A stretch of DNA of 64,000 bases from Jacaranda mimosifolia. Taxonomy: Eukaryota > Streptophyta > Magnoliopsida > Lamiales > Bignoniaceae. Below, piece after piece: positions 48,016 to 59,381 of the stretch. Numbering within the stretch: position 1 is the first letter of the stretch; every line of letters begins with the position of its first letter. Made by a program: the position numbers and the translations under genes. The notes beneath the pieces were generated by a model. It searched no databases. It was not told the origin of the DNA and saw only the letters and a list, made by a program, of their open reading frames with translations. The stretch is taken from NCBI GenBank assembly GCA_018894105.1, contig CM032131.1, positions 9,636,501-9,700,500 on the forward strand, read 5' to 3'.

Positions 48016-51000
48016 CCCTTGGCACTTACGTATAGTTGTTTGTACATTGAACCAATGTTGTTCTACACTGCATATTCATTGTTATTGTTGTCCATACATT
48101 TAATTATTACCTCACTAAGTCATTCGGACTTACCATCCTTGTATTGTTTCTTTCTGTTGTTTGCCCTAGATTGAGGATAGATGGTACCATGAGCTTGGGC
48201 CATATGGTATACAACATAAATAGTGTTATCAAGGTATCTATAAACTGTCAGGATATGATATATAGGTATGCTTGTAATGTAATAGAGTGCTATCACTAGG
48301 CTATCGTCTTTATCTTTTGATGAAGTGTAATAAGCTGAAGCTTATGCTGTTTGATGCTAGTCTTTGAGCGATTTAAATTATGAAAACTTAGGTTTGGCTT
48401 GCAGTTTGTGGTATGGCTAGTTGACATAGATGTTATTGACTGATTATGATCTTGCTTATCACTTGGGTTGTTAATATATTTTAAATTGAGAATTTTGGAG
48501 ATATCTTTATTTTGCATTTGGAAATGTTTGAAAACCCAGCTGGAGTAGCATCCCAAATGGGAGCAGTCACTTCTCCGATGGGGTGTTACAATATATAAGG
48601 TTTAACCCACAAGTTTATCTAATTCTCCAAAAGAAATCCCATCAAACCCCAAGCGCAGATACCCATAAAATAACCATAACACCCAAAATTGAATCAATAG
48701 ACATGTTCTACTTGTCATAAGGAGTTGAAACATATAGAAAACCTATGGATTGACAAATAATTGGCCGTGAAATTTGTGTGGCGGCGGATGGTTCCTTGTT
48801 TTTTGGTGGTATAGTGGTTTCCGGCCACGATTTTTACGGAAAAATAGCATAATACGATGTGTTTGTGATTGTTGAGTTGTTGGTAGATTGAATTGCATGA
48901 GTAGATAGTTAGATAAGAGGCTTCAGAAATGGTGGCATCGTAGGGGGCATCGCGATGGGTAGCAATTGCTTGTGGCGACGGCATAGTGGCCGTATTCATG
49001 GCTTGATTCCGAGTTCATCCAGTTGCTTCTGAGCTTGACTTTGGGTCCTTACTTGACCCAATTTAGGTAAAAGCTTTCAAATTGTATTTTATTAGGTTAA
49101 ATTCCTGAATTCTAATTAAATTTTATTGTAACCTTATAGTTTATCGAACTTAAAAAAAATTAAGAAGTAACTAATTTGGATCTAAGAATTAATTTTGGAA
49201 TTATTTATATTTAAAATCTAGGTTCAAATAATTATAAGATTTGGGCTTAGTAAATTAAGAACTCTCATCTGGATTATGAATTTAGACTATAATTACATGA
49301 TAGATGGAATAAAGTTTATGATCAAAGTATAAATAAAGATGAGTTAATCATAAATTGAGTTTAATGACTCAAATTATTTATGAGATTAGGCTTGAAATAA
49401 AGTACATCTACGACAAATATCTATAGATCGAATAAGAATTGAAGTAAAGTTGCAACTTCAAATAAAATCATATGACATTGGAGTTTTAGATTAACTAAAG
49501 TTAAAAGTAATTGGGCTTAAATTGAGTTAAGTTATTTGGCAAAATATATAATGAATCTTAAGTTACTATATGTTAAGTGATAGATTGACTCAATTAGTCT
49601 AAGATTGTACAATAATATTTAACTTATATGATTTAAACATATCAATTTAGGATGATGGGACCTCTAATTATTATTCCATAGGATCGAGCAAGGTAATTCG
49701 AGTAACCACATTAGAATAAACTTCTCCAATTTAAGCCATGCATATTTAAATTAGCATTGGATTTTGATGTGACTTATAAATGAGATTTTAGTAAAGCAAG
49801 GCAAATGCTAATTGGGAGTATAGATAAGAATTATGAAAATTAAAAAAAATATATTGGTTTACTAAGTATGGCTACATAGATTAGGAAATGAAGTTAATGA
49901 TTCTTTTGGTATCTCTTATACTATAGTTTGAGACAACTAGGTAATGAGAAGATGGGCTATCAAGCTCATTGAGAAAAGCTCCGCTACTCAGAGTCGCCAG
50001 GTGAGGATTATACTCAATAATGCAATGCCTCTTTGCTAGGGAAACATTATGTAGTAACTATTCATATTATTATCTATAGGTTTTGTTGTTGCTTGCGTGA
50101 TTCTTGATATTGTTGCATGAACTTTGATATTGTTTTATAATCCTTGACATTATTGGATGTTCCTTATGACCCTCGACGTAATCACTTGATTCTTTCAAAA
50201 TTATGAAGTTCGAAAATTGATCAGACATTCATTTTCTCTAATGCCTGATGCACTCATTTTTGTATCGAGCTTCTGGAAATTCATCAAATATTCTATACCA
50301 TTTGTTCATGCCCAATCAATTTCTGAATATGTGTTTTAATATTGTTGCTAGATTGACCCTATGTTGAATTTGAGTAATTAATTCATTATTTTGTACTATT
50401 TTAATTAAGCTTATCTCTGAACTCCTGCATTGGTTTCATATATTACTTAAATATTCCACATGATTCCTTCCTCAAGGGTTCTCCCTGAATACTAATTCGA
50501 AAATGATGTTTTCTGAATATGAATGTTCTTATTTGAAAAGAATTTTACAAAGTATCATTTGAAATTTAAAATTTTCTGATGATATCATTAGAACTAAATT
50601 TTAAATATGTTAATTGAACTATTGCATTTCCAAAAGCTCAAAATTGTGATTTAACTTATCGTTCTTGACCAAATTGCCATATTTTATGATATATGAGGGC
50701 ATCTTGCTGACTGGTCGATATTAATTGATTGTTTGACTCAACCGTTATTAATTCTACAGTGGTTCCATAAATGATTTTGAAATTATTTTATTTTATATGG
50801 CGACTGTGGAATATGAATTGTGTTGGCTATTGAGACTTTCTTGCTTTTATTGTGTGAATATTACCCTCCGAGACATTTTTTGAAAGTTTTGGGCCTATAA
50901 GACTAGTTCGAAAAGATGAACGAGACAGCATAGGGCTATCGGTAGCTAGTCTACTGGCGGCAATCAGAGGTTGGTTGTTGCTTGAGCTTGATCAGCGAGG

Positions 51001-52189
51001 ATCAGTCATACCAATTCGTATTGTAATGGTTTTTGATCAAGTTGGCCATTCGGCGAGGCAATATTAGGTAATGTTATAGATTGTTGGGAGTCATAAGATT
51101 GGAGGCCATCCCGCAGTTAGTTTTGTGAAATATTCTTGTACAATCGATTTTGTAAATAATTTTGACAATGTAGACATATCAGGTTTGTAGTATAGACTAT
51201 GTATATCTTATTATTATCTTTATCTATCGATGAGGTGCAATAGACTAGCCTCCATGATAGACAATGCCGACATGTGGTTTAGAAGTGTAAGCCTTGGGTA
51301 ATTGTAATTTGTTATAGAAAACTCAGGATTGGCTTGAAGTTTTGTGGCATAATTAGTTAATGAAACATTTAAAGTAGTGGATCCCAATCTTGGCTTTCAT
51401 TCTTGGGTTGTCATGAAATTGTTTAAATTAAAAAATTTTGTGACACATATTTTGTTTTGAATTTTTAGGTTCGATTAGAGCAGCACCTCGATCTGAAGCA
51501 GGTACCTTTCGAGCGGGGCACTATACACTTCTTTGTTGAAATGTATGCATACTATTATATATCCTAATTTCTTGATATTTTATGTATATATTATATAATA
51601 TATATATATATATATAATATTTCACATATTTATTATATGGGATGGGTTCGAAACGGGTTTACTTAAACTCATAACCCACTTTAAATCCAATCAGGTCCAT
51701 AAAATTAAGACCCATTACCTGTCTAAAAACATGTTTATTTGGCTCCTAAACTACCTCATTTGAGCCAAATCTGAGGTTGAGACCCAATTTACTAAGACCT
51801 ATTGCTATGTCTATGTGTAAAACATAACTTTTAAATGTATTGAATTTAGTGAAATATATCAATCTTAAATGTTTCTATATACAAGAACTCATATCTATAT
51901 TATATATAAAGTAAGTAAGGAGTTCTAGCATCAATCACCGTTGCAGGTAACTAACATTAGTCATATTCTAAAATGATGACACGTGTACTTTATTAAATTT
52001 TTTATAACAGGTAACTTATCTGTTATTATTAAGTGCAACTTATTGCTATTATTATGATTAAATCTATTTGTTGACATGAAAACTTAATACTAGGTCTGTT
52101 GGTTGCAGCTAAATGAAAAAATGCTGAAGTTAGGATTTGATCTTGGATTCCTTAGTTTATATAATATATATATATATATATATATGTAT
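48016..52189. other. AT-rich intergenic DNA with diverged LTR-like direct repeats
   Basis: There is no gene. Segments 48,296-48,590 and 51,210-51,530 are diverged direct repeats, sharing tctttatct, gatgaggtgcaata/gatgaagtgtaata, ggcttg and cttgggttgt. The first ends ggggtgttaca and the second ggcactataca. Near 48,678 there is taacaccc. Ends of the form TGTAACACCC ... GGGTGTTACA are common in plant LTRs, so 48,678-51,525 may be one decayed LTR, possibly Ty3/gypsy. That is a guess from terminal words only. TA microsatellites lie at 51,590-51,620 and 52,162-52,186. Confidence 0.4.
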
Positions 52190-53202
52190 GAGAAAATTGC
52201 CTTTTTGGTCCCGTGTGCACTATTAATCCCGAGCTTATAGTGTTAAGCACTTCTGGTCCAAATTGCATAACTTTTTTAACATTTTTGGTCCTCTGCCGTT
52301 AAAATTGGCAGAAAATGCCACAAACTCTGTTAAATATTAATATTTTTAATATCTTTATTTGGATTAATTACACAGAAACACCTAAAGTTTAACTCATTTA
52401 CAAATAATCCCAAAGAAATTATAATGACTCCAATTTCGTTCTACCTGAAGTTCTAGATGTGAAAATTTGTTGACAACATTCAAAAATTTATGTGAAAATT
52501 CAAAAATGTCCTCCACTAATTATTCACAATATTTTTTAGGCAAAAATGCCCTTAAACCTGCTCGTAATATTTTTTATACTATTGTATAATTTCACATTAT
52601 TTAAATTACTCATAAAATTTAAATATATTTTGTTGTTAATAAAATTATTTAACTATTGAATAATCTTTAAATTCAAGTTGAATTAAAAATAAAAAATTAA
52701 AAACATGAACATATAAAATTTTAATAATTTTAAATATGTAATTTGACAACTTTAGTTATTTTAATATAATTTAAATGATTTTGAACAATATAATTTAATA
52801 ATTATAAATAAATAAATAAGTAAAAAAATTAATTATTTTAAGTAATGTTAAATTAATACTTAACAAATTAATTAAAAAATAAATAAAATTTAAAATATTA
52901 GAAAACAAAAAATGGTATCTTTTTCTCCACCCCCACCACCATATCTGAAACCCTCCAACGCCCGCACCCACCTGTCGCCCCAACCCCCACCAGCCCACCA
53001 TTGCGCTGGCCATGGCCTGGCTAGGCCCCATCCCCCCACTACCAACACTCCCCTGTTCTCCCCACCCACCCCCTGCCCTAGGTAGGTGAACTCCCAACAC
53101 CCTGCACCGGCCCACCGCCCCCTCCTCCCAACCCCACCAGCCACAGTCGAGCTGGCCAGGCCCGTGGCAGCCGCTGGTCGGCAGCAGCTGTGGAGATTTA
53201 TA

Positions 53203-53242
<40 letters not shown>

Positions 53243-53583
53243 AGTTATATATATATGTGTCAAATATGTATGCATAATATAGATGTGTATATATATCCAT
53301 ATATATTATTTTTAAAAAAATTGAAGAGTTTTTGTGGTATTTAATTTTTAATTTTTTTAGTTAGGGTTAAATGATATATTTTATGCATATTTTATAAATA
53401 TATAAAATTTTAAGGGGGTTTTCATAAATAGATAATAATTTTCGTTCAAATTTAACGAAAAATTAGGAGGACCAAAAGTGTTAAAAATATTACGAAATTT
53501 GGACCAAAAGTATTCAACGCCATAAGTTCGAGACTAACAGTGCTCATACAGTTAAACTATGGGACCAAAAAGGCAATTTTCCC
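52190..53583. mobile_element. TIR element T1 (Mutator-like, non-autonomous), 1394 bp
   Basis: The ends are inverted repeats of about 110 bases. The left end begins GAGAAAATTGCCTTTTT; the complement of the right end begins GGGAAAATTGCCTTTTT. Both go on to phrases like ttttggtccaaatt and ttttggtcctc. The long TIRs suggest a Mutator-like element; flanks are TA repeats, so no target duplication can be read. The interior is AT-rich except for a C-rich island at 52,918-53,190 followed by a (TA)n(TG)n tract at 53,199-53,242. ORFs over the island are low complexity and are not called genes. Confidence 0.7.
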
Positions 53584-54046
53584 ATATATAATGTGTTTAT
53601 ATATACACGTGTGTGCGCGCGCTTAAATATATATTTATATATATAAGGGTTAATAGTAATTTACCCTCCTGTGAAATATGAAATATTCAGAACGCCTTCT
53701 TATGAAAAATAAACATACAAAAAACCTCCCTATATTTTAAAAAACTATGCAAACCACCGCCTCCTCCTTCTCATTTGTTGTCCATTTAATATAATTTTAA
53801 TATGAAACGACTAATTTACCCTTAATTATTTAATATATTTTCAATTCAATTTAAATAACCTTTTATTATCAGTTTTTTTTCTTTTTATTTCTCATTTCTC
53901 TCTTCTTCCATTATTTCACACATTTCTCACTTTATACATATATATATATATATATTTATTATTATTTCTCATTTCTCATTATTTCATATATTCTTATTTT
54001 ATACATATATAAATTTATTTATAAAATTAAGATCATTTTTATTTTT

Positions 54047-54400
54047 ACCTTATCAATTATATTAATCTTTCTTTCTATTAATTCATTCCAAATTAAATAA
54101 AATTTAAATTTCTTAAACATATATAACATATTTTTTATTTGTACTTAAATACATAATATATATATATATATAAATTTATCTATAAAATTTAAATAAATAT
54201 AAAATTAAAATCACTTTTATTTTTACCTTATCAATTATATTAATCTTTCTTTCTATTAATTCATTCCAAAGTAAATAAAATTTTAATTTCTTAAAAATAT
54301 ATAACATATTTTTTATTTATACTTAAATACATATAATATATATACATATATATATAAATTTATCTATAAAATTTAAATAAATTTTATTTATATATTTTTT
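54047..54400. repeat. Two tandem copies of a 178-bp AT-rich unit
   Basis: accttatcaattatattaat starts at 54,047 and again at 54,225, with the surrounding sequence repeated through atttaaataaa. Confidence 0.7.
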
Positions 54401-54479
54401 CTTTCTAATTATTCATTTCAAATTAAATATTATATATATTTATTAAAATATATATACATATATTTATATACATATATTT

Positions 54480-54832
54480 TTTTGATAAGATACTTATACA
54501 TATATATTAGTATATATGATGTTATTATCATACATTTATAAATGTGATAATATATACAATTATTTAATAACATCATCTTTATATAAATTTATCTATAAAA
54601 TTTAAATAATTTTATTTATATTTTTTTCTTTCTAATTATGTATTTCAAATTAAGTATTATATATTTATGAAAATATATAATATATTTATATACATATATA
54701 TTTTTTATAAGAGAGTTATATTTATATATTTATTATCATATATATGATAATATATAATATAATATATATATATACATATATTTTTTTGATAAGATATTTA
54801 TACATATATGTTAGTCTATATGATGTTATTAT

Positions 54833-54871
<39 letters not shown>

Positions 54872-55169
54872 GTGATAATATATACAATTATTTAATAACA
54901 TCATCTTTATATAAATTTATCTATAAAATTTAAATAATTTTATTATATTTTTTTCTTTCAAATTATTTATTTCAAATTAAGTATTATATATTTATGAAAA
55001 TATATAATATATTTATATACATATATATTTTTTCTAAGAGAGTTATATTTATATATTTATTATCATATATATGATAATATATAATAATATAATATATATA
55101 CATATATTTATATACATATTTTTTTTATAAGATATTTATACATATATATTAGTATATATGATGCTATCA

Positions 55170-55204
<35 letters not shown>

Positions 55205-55440
55205 TATATATATGTGATAATATATATATATAATTATTTAATAACATCATCTTTATATAAATTTATCTATAAAATTTAAATAATTTTTTTTGTATTTTTT
55301 TCTAATTATTTATTTCAAATTAAGTATTATATATTTATGAAAATATATAATATATTTATATACATATATATTTTTATAAGATAGTTATATTTATATATTT
55401 ATTATCATATATATGATAATATATAATAATATATAATTCA
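54480..55440. repeat. Three tandem copies of a 330-346-bp unit with CA tracts
   Basis: The anchor aataacatcatctttatata occurs at 54,566, 54,894 and 55,240 (steps 328 and 346). Units two and three carry (CA)n at 54,834-54,860 and 55,172-55,200; unit one has only a short remnant. Each unit places atgatgttatta and its complement taataacatcat around the CA/TA core, so each could fold into a hairpin. Confidence 0.75.
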
Positions 55441-56040
55441 TATGTCATAATATATATATATATATATATATTACAAAACCCTACCCACCCACCTCTCCCC
55501 ATCTCCCCAAACCTTATGGCTGCCATGGCAGCATTGTGGCCTAATCTGGCCAAATTCGGCCACTGGTCACCATGGCCAATGTAGTCATGGCGGTTGACGG
55601 CCGCCATCTACTTTTGATTTTTTTTTTTTTTATATTATCGCCAACTGCCGGCGGTGGTCATTTATAGATATAATTGTGTATATATAAATGATAATATGTA
55701 TATATATACACACATTATATATATGATAATATATTATATTGTATATATATATGTTTTATATATTTTTTTAAAACAATTATAATATGATTTGATCTAAACC
55801 ATTGATTTTTTAAAAGGAGATCCAACAGTTGATGAATAAGGTCATAATTATTTTTTTATATACAAATTTTTAAGCCCAGTTGCACGCAGAGGCGCGTGTT
55901 CTACACCCATGCTCTCAAGGGGGTTTGTTGCATGGTTTTAAAAATGACAAGGTGATTTTTTGTATTTTTTTTTTTTTTCACAGGGAGTCATTTGGCTATT
56001 TCGTTTTTCACAGGGGGTTAAATCATTTTTCCCATATATA

Positions 56041-56379
56041 TAATATATACATGTGTACATATATATCCACATATATATAAATATATATTATTTTGAAATA
56101 TAATTTTAGAGAGTTTTTGTTGTACTTAATTTTTAGTTCTTTTTTTTTAATGATGGTCAAATTGTATATGTTGTGTGTGTTTTCGTAAATAGATAAAATT
56201 TTAGGCGGGTTTCATAAATAAATAATAGTTTCTGTCCAAATTTTACAAAAAAATTGGGAGGAGGACTAGAAGTGTTAAAAAAGTTAAGAAATTTGAATTG
56301 AAAATGTTCAATTTCATTAGCTCGGGACTAATAGTGCATACACACTTAAATTATGAGGCTTAAAAGGCATTTTTTTTCT
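56041..56379. mobile_element. T1-like right-end fragment
   Basis: This repeats the last about 330 bases of T1 in the same orientation, with clear divergence: gagtttttgt, gggtttcataaataaataat, gggaggaggac, then a terminal aggcattttttttctac. Its left half is absent and T2 lies immediately to its left, so T2 may have landed in a second T1 copy. Confidence 0.6.
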
Positions 56380-56852
56380 ACATTTACACACTAAATTAAA
56401 TAAAGACTACGCATACATCATACATATGGGCTGTAGCAGGTCAATTAAACCTATTTACCAAGTGACCAATTACAATAAATGGACAGTATAGATATGTTGA
56501 AATATATCACACTGACTAGATTTGTTATGACTAAAGTTAGTCACGTAAAATTCATGACTGATACTAGACGTCTCCAAGTAAGTAATATGAGAGTTACTAA
56601 TGATGTGTGAATAATAGTAAGGTAGTTTTCTTTTTTTATTCATCTTCCTTCTCTTTTATATATATATATTTTTTGCTCTCAAATTATTTACCTTTTCTTT
56701 GTTCCTTTTATTATTTTATTTTTATTTTAGCTAACCTGCAAAAATGCAATAAAAAATTAGAGTAACATATATGAAAAGTAATTGAATATTTTATTTATTT
56801 TTATCACAGTTATTTTATTGATAATTATATAGAAAGAAGCTTAACAACAAAA
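56380..56852. other. AT-rich intergenic spacer
   Basis: No gene or repeat was recognised. Just before the tRNA locus, the stretch aacaacaaaa (56,843-56,852) carries CAA motifs typical of plant tRNA gene upstream regions. Confidence 0.5.
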
Positions 56853-56924
56853 ATTGGAGTGGCGCAGCGGAAGCGTGATGGGCCCATAACCCATAGGTCC
56901 CAAGATCGGAACTTGGCTCCGATA
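56853..56924 (+). tRNA. Initiator tRNA-Met (CAU)-like gene, diverged with compensated stems
   Basis: The 72-base sequence folds as a cloverleaf with anticodon CAU in loop CCCATAA and the intact plant initiator D arm. Compared from memory with the usual plant tRNA-iMet it has about eight changes. Six form three compensated pairs: 4:69 (A-U to G-C), 27:43 (G-C to A-U) and 52:62 (G-C to A-U). One is a tolerated G-U pair at 3:70. One, A58 to G in the T loop, hits the B box and a normally invariant base. Upstream CAA motifs and a downstream T6 run are present. It may be a once- or weakly functional gene; A58G argues against full activity. Confidence 0.7.
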
Positions 56925-56926
56925 TG

Positions 56927-56932
56927 TTTTTT
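56927..56932 (+). terminator. Pol III T6 terminator
   Basis: Six T residues two bases after the tRNA-iMet-like gene match a normal RNA polymerase III stop. Confidence 0.6.
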
Positions 56933-56971
56933 AAAAAAAAATTATAAATACTTTAAATGGTATCTAAGTTT

Positions 56972-57044
56972 TTGCCCGTAGCTCAAATGGTAGAGCGCTC
57001 GCTTTGCATACGAAAGGCACGGGGTTCGATCCCCCGCATCTCCA
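56972..57044 (+). pseudogene. tRNA-Ala (UGC) pseudogene
   Basis: The D arm (TAGCTCAAATGGTAGAGC), anticodon loop TTTGCAT, T arm (CGGGG/CCCCG with TTCGATC) and 3' acceptor strand CATCTCC-A match plant nuclear tRNA-Ala(UGC). The 5' acceptor strand TTGCCCG cannot pair with CATCTCC apart from two positions, and two anticodon-stem pairs are broken. It is therefore a decayed gene or one whose first bases were replaced. No T4+ terminator follows closely. It lies 47 bases after the iMet-like gene. Confidence 0.75.
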
Positions 57045-57241
57045 ATTTTCTGACCACACGCTCAATTTCTTTTCTGCCCTTTTTGCTTTCATCAAATAAA
57101 TGGACTCAACCCATTCCATTTATTTACAGCTGATCCACCACACCATAGTCCCTTCCCCAGCCCACCACGTATTACATATATTCTTTCTTCTGGGCTTTTA
57201 CTTTTTACGATACTCTTCAAAGTTCAATCGATCAGCAAATT

Positions 57242-57939
57242 TAAGAGTGTCAACGGGTCGGATTTAGATTAAATCGGTCATATTCGAATTTTATTATAAA
57301 AATTTATATCCAAATCCAACCCAATATTACATAAGTTCTTTGTTAGTTAGTATCATATTCGAATTCGATGAATATCCAAAATTCAATAAAAAAAATCGAT
57401 TGATTTCAAAAAATTTTTTTTTTTTATTTTGAATTTTATAAAAATATTATATTTATAAAGTAAATTTACGTCATATTTAAATTTTTAATAATTTTTTTTA
57501 TCATATATTGGCCTAAAAGTTAAATATTTGAATATTAAACCCTCATATAACATTGTATTAATACGTAGGTACACTATTATATATTATTATATTTGATATT
57601 TTCTTCATTATACCACTTTTTTTTAGATTAAGACTCAATATCAATAGCATAATATAGACATTAATATATACATTAGGCCAACATAATACACATATTTTAG
57701 TTTAAGATCTTTATTAATATTATATATATGAGTATTAATTTAATAAAAAATTATTAAAGTTCGGATTTGAATTTTTAACATATTGGATTGCTTAATTCCA
57801 TATCTAACCCATTTATTTCGGATTACGGATATTTATAATCGAATCTGATCCATCAAATATTTTAATCAATTAAAAATCCTAAAATTCAAATTAAATTCAA
57901 ATCAGATTCGGATTAAAATATAATCCATTGACAGCCCTA
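57242..57939. mobile_element. hAT-like MITE, 698 bp
   Basis: Left TAAGAGTGTCAACGGGTCGG and the complement of the right end TAGGGCTGTCAATGGATTAT are imperfect inverted repeats of the TAGGGCTGTCAA type, widespread in plant hAT MITEs. Sub-terminal gattcggatt- and ccaaatccaaccc-like words recur on both sides. The flanking 8-mers (agcaaatt, catagatt) agree at only about half the positions, so the duplication is decayed or the boundary is slightly off. No ORF. Confidence 0.6.
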
Positions 57940-59093
57940 CATAGATTAATTTCTTTTCCCTAACTTGTGCCACAAATATAAATTAAATAATTTAATCATT
58001 CATATAGAACATGTTATTTTATACATACACATAAAGATGATATAAAAAAAAAAACCATATTTTACTCCTTAAACAATTTTTTTAATATTAATATTTTATT
58101 TGTACGTCTGTAAATTTTGAATTTTTTAAAGAGGCCAAGTAACATATCCCCTAATTATTTATATGAGATGAAGAAGTCAAATCGTTCGGAATTCTTAGTT
58201 CATGTATTGTATCAATTAAAAAAGAATAGCTTGTCCATTGTCATATTTGTCAATCATTTTACTTCATAAATTTAAAAAAGAATCATATAATATTCATATA
58301 ATGAATATTTTTCATCTTGTATTTAATTAAGTAGTCTTGGAATGTGTGTCAAAAAAAAAAAAAGAGGAAAAAAATGTAGTCTTATAATGTTAGAATTGTG
58401 GAACGTAACATTGAACTCTTATGTTGCGGGTCATTCTGCCTTATTAGGTGAAAATAAGACCCAAAAACAAATCTAATTAATGAGTCTACAATCTACAAGA
58501 ACTCAATGCATTTAATGCCTTTTTTCTGCGCGGAATGAAGATAAATATGAACTTGTGTTGCAAGAAAATATGAAAATAATTTTGAGTTCCATTTTGGAAT
58601 TAATTTACGGAAATGTTCCAAATTTGAGAATATGACCATCTCAGTTTTTATATGATATTAATAACACCCTCCAACTTTCCTTCCCAAATGGGCTTTTTAA
58701 AAATAAAAAATAAAAAATGCAATTGATCCATCCTGATCCTATAAGATCCGAACGTTTTCTTTTTACCTTAAATCAAAATTCTTTTTTTTTGACAAATGAA
58801 AAATATTTTGAGTGTTATAGAAGCAATAGATTAAATAATTACAAAAGGAAAACTTTAAATTGGTTTGGTCTCATGATATTTTAGATTTAAACTTGGAATG
58901 ATTAAATTAATATCAAGCCATGAAGAAAGGATGCGACAATAATATTTTTCATTGGTATTTTAATATATATCTCTTAATAAAAGTTAAAATATAGCGACTT
59001 TATTATTTTATAGAGTGCCCGTTTTATTTCTCAACCAAGTCCTAAAAAAGAGGACGTACAAGATTCAGACAACAAGAGTAATCACATATTGGT
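57940..59093. other. AT-rich intergenic DNA
   Basis: I see no gene, tRNA or recognisable element. There is a poly-A run at 58,349-58,362. Confidence 0.4.
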
Positions 59094-59284
59094 GGCCACT
59101 GATCATTTGATTGGACTAGAATTTAAAATAAATACACGTGTTTTTTTAAAAATATAAGCATTCATTCTATAGGAGATCTTTTACAAGATCATTTTGAATT
59201 ATCTCTGATTCGATTAGAAAATATGATTCGAAGAACTACATATGAAACAATTCGGCATAAATTGATACCAACTCCTCAAAACCT
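59094..59284 (+). pseudogene. rpoB: Nuclear copy of a plastid rpoB fragment
   Basis: From 59,172 the sequence reads in one frame as [17 protein letters not shown] then [11 protein letters not shown], which I recognise as the plastid RNA polymerase beta subunit segment DLLQDQF...RLEN...[13 protein letters not shown]. Upstream, DHLIG (about 59,099-59,116) and KN..I.S. residues extend the match with small indels. Substitutions such as R for G and TYE for ICG within conserved positions, and the lack of any flanking rpoB, show an old plastid-to-nucleus transfer. Identification is from memory of the rpoB protein. Confidence 0.75.
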
Positions 59285-59381
59285 GAATGTCTGAAAATTA
59301 AGGAACCTTCCAAGAGCTTGATTCATTTATTTTTGAAAAACAACTGATTTCAAGCATTATGGTCAGTCACAAGAATACTTA

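Larger units (their letters stand above)
53647..56033. mobile_element. TIR element T2 (Mutator-like, non-autonomous), 2387 bp
   Basis: The left end GGGTTAATAGTAATTTACCC and the complement of the right end GGGAAAAATGATTTAACCCC form imperfect inverted repeats that both continue with CCTGTGAAA. The interior is extremely AT-rich with two tandem arrays and a GC-rich island at 55,484-55,612 rich in ggccat and gccatgg words, resembling the island of T1 in style. There is no transposase. Flanks are TA repeats. Confidence 0.6.

Noticed and set aside
48296..48999. Two minus-strand ORFs (86 and 94 codons) in the intergenic region
   Set aside because: There is no recognisable domain, codon bias or splice context; the first lies in the LTR-like repeat.
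53199..53242. TA/TG repeat as a regulatory Z-DNA element
   Set aside because: It is an ordinary microsatellite inside a TIR element. Nothing ties it to a gene.
52795..53300. Two overlapping minus-strand ORFs of 106 and 136 codons
   Set aside because: They read through a C-rich island and TA/TG microsatellites inside TIR element T1. The products are Gly/Trp-rich low complexity and Tyr/His/Thr repeats with no domain.
56853..57044. A tRNA-derived SINE
   Set aside because: Two different tRNA-like units are present, the first ends at a proper T6 terminator with no SINE body, and no target duplication or 3' tail is visible.
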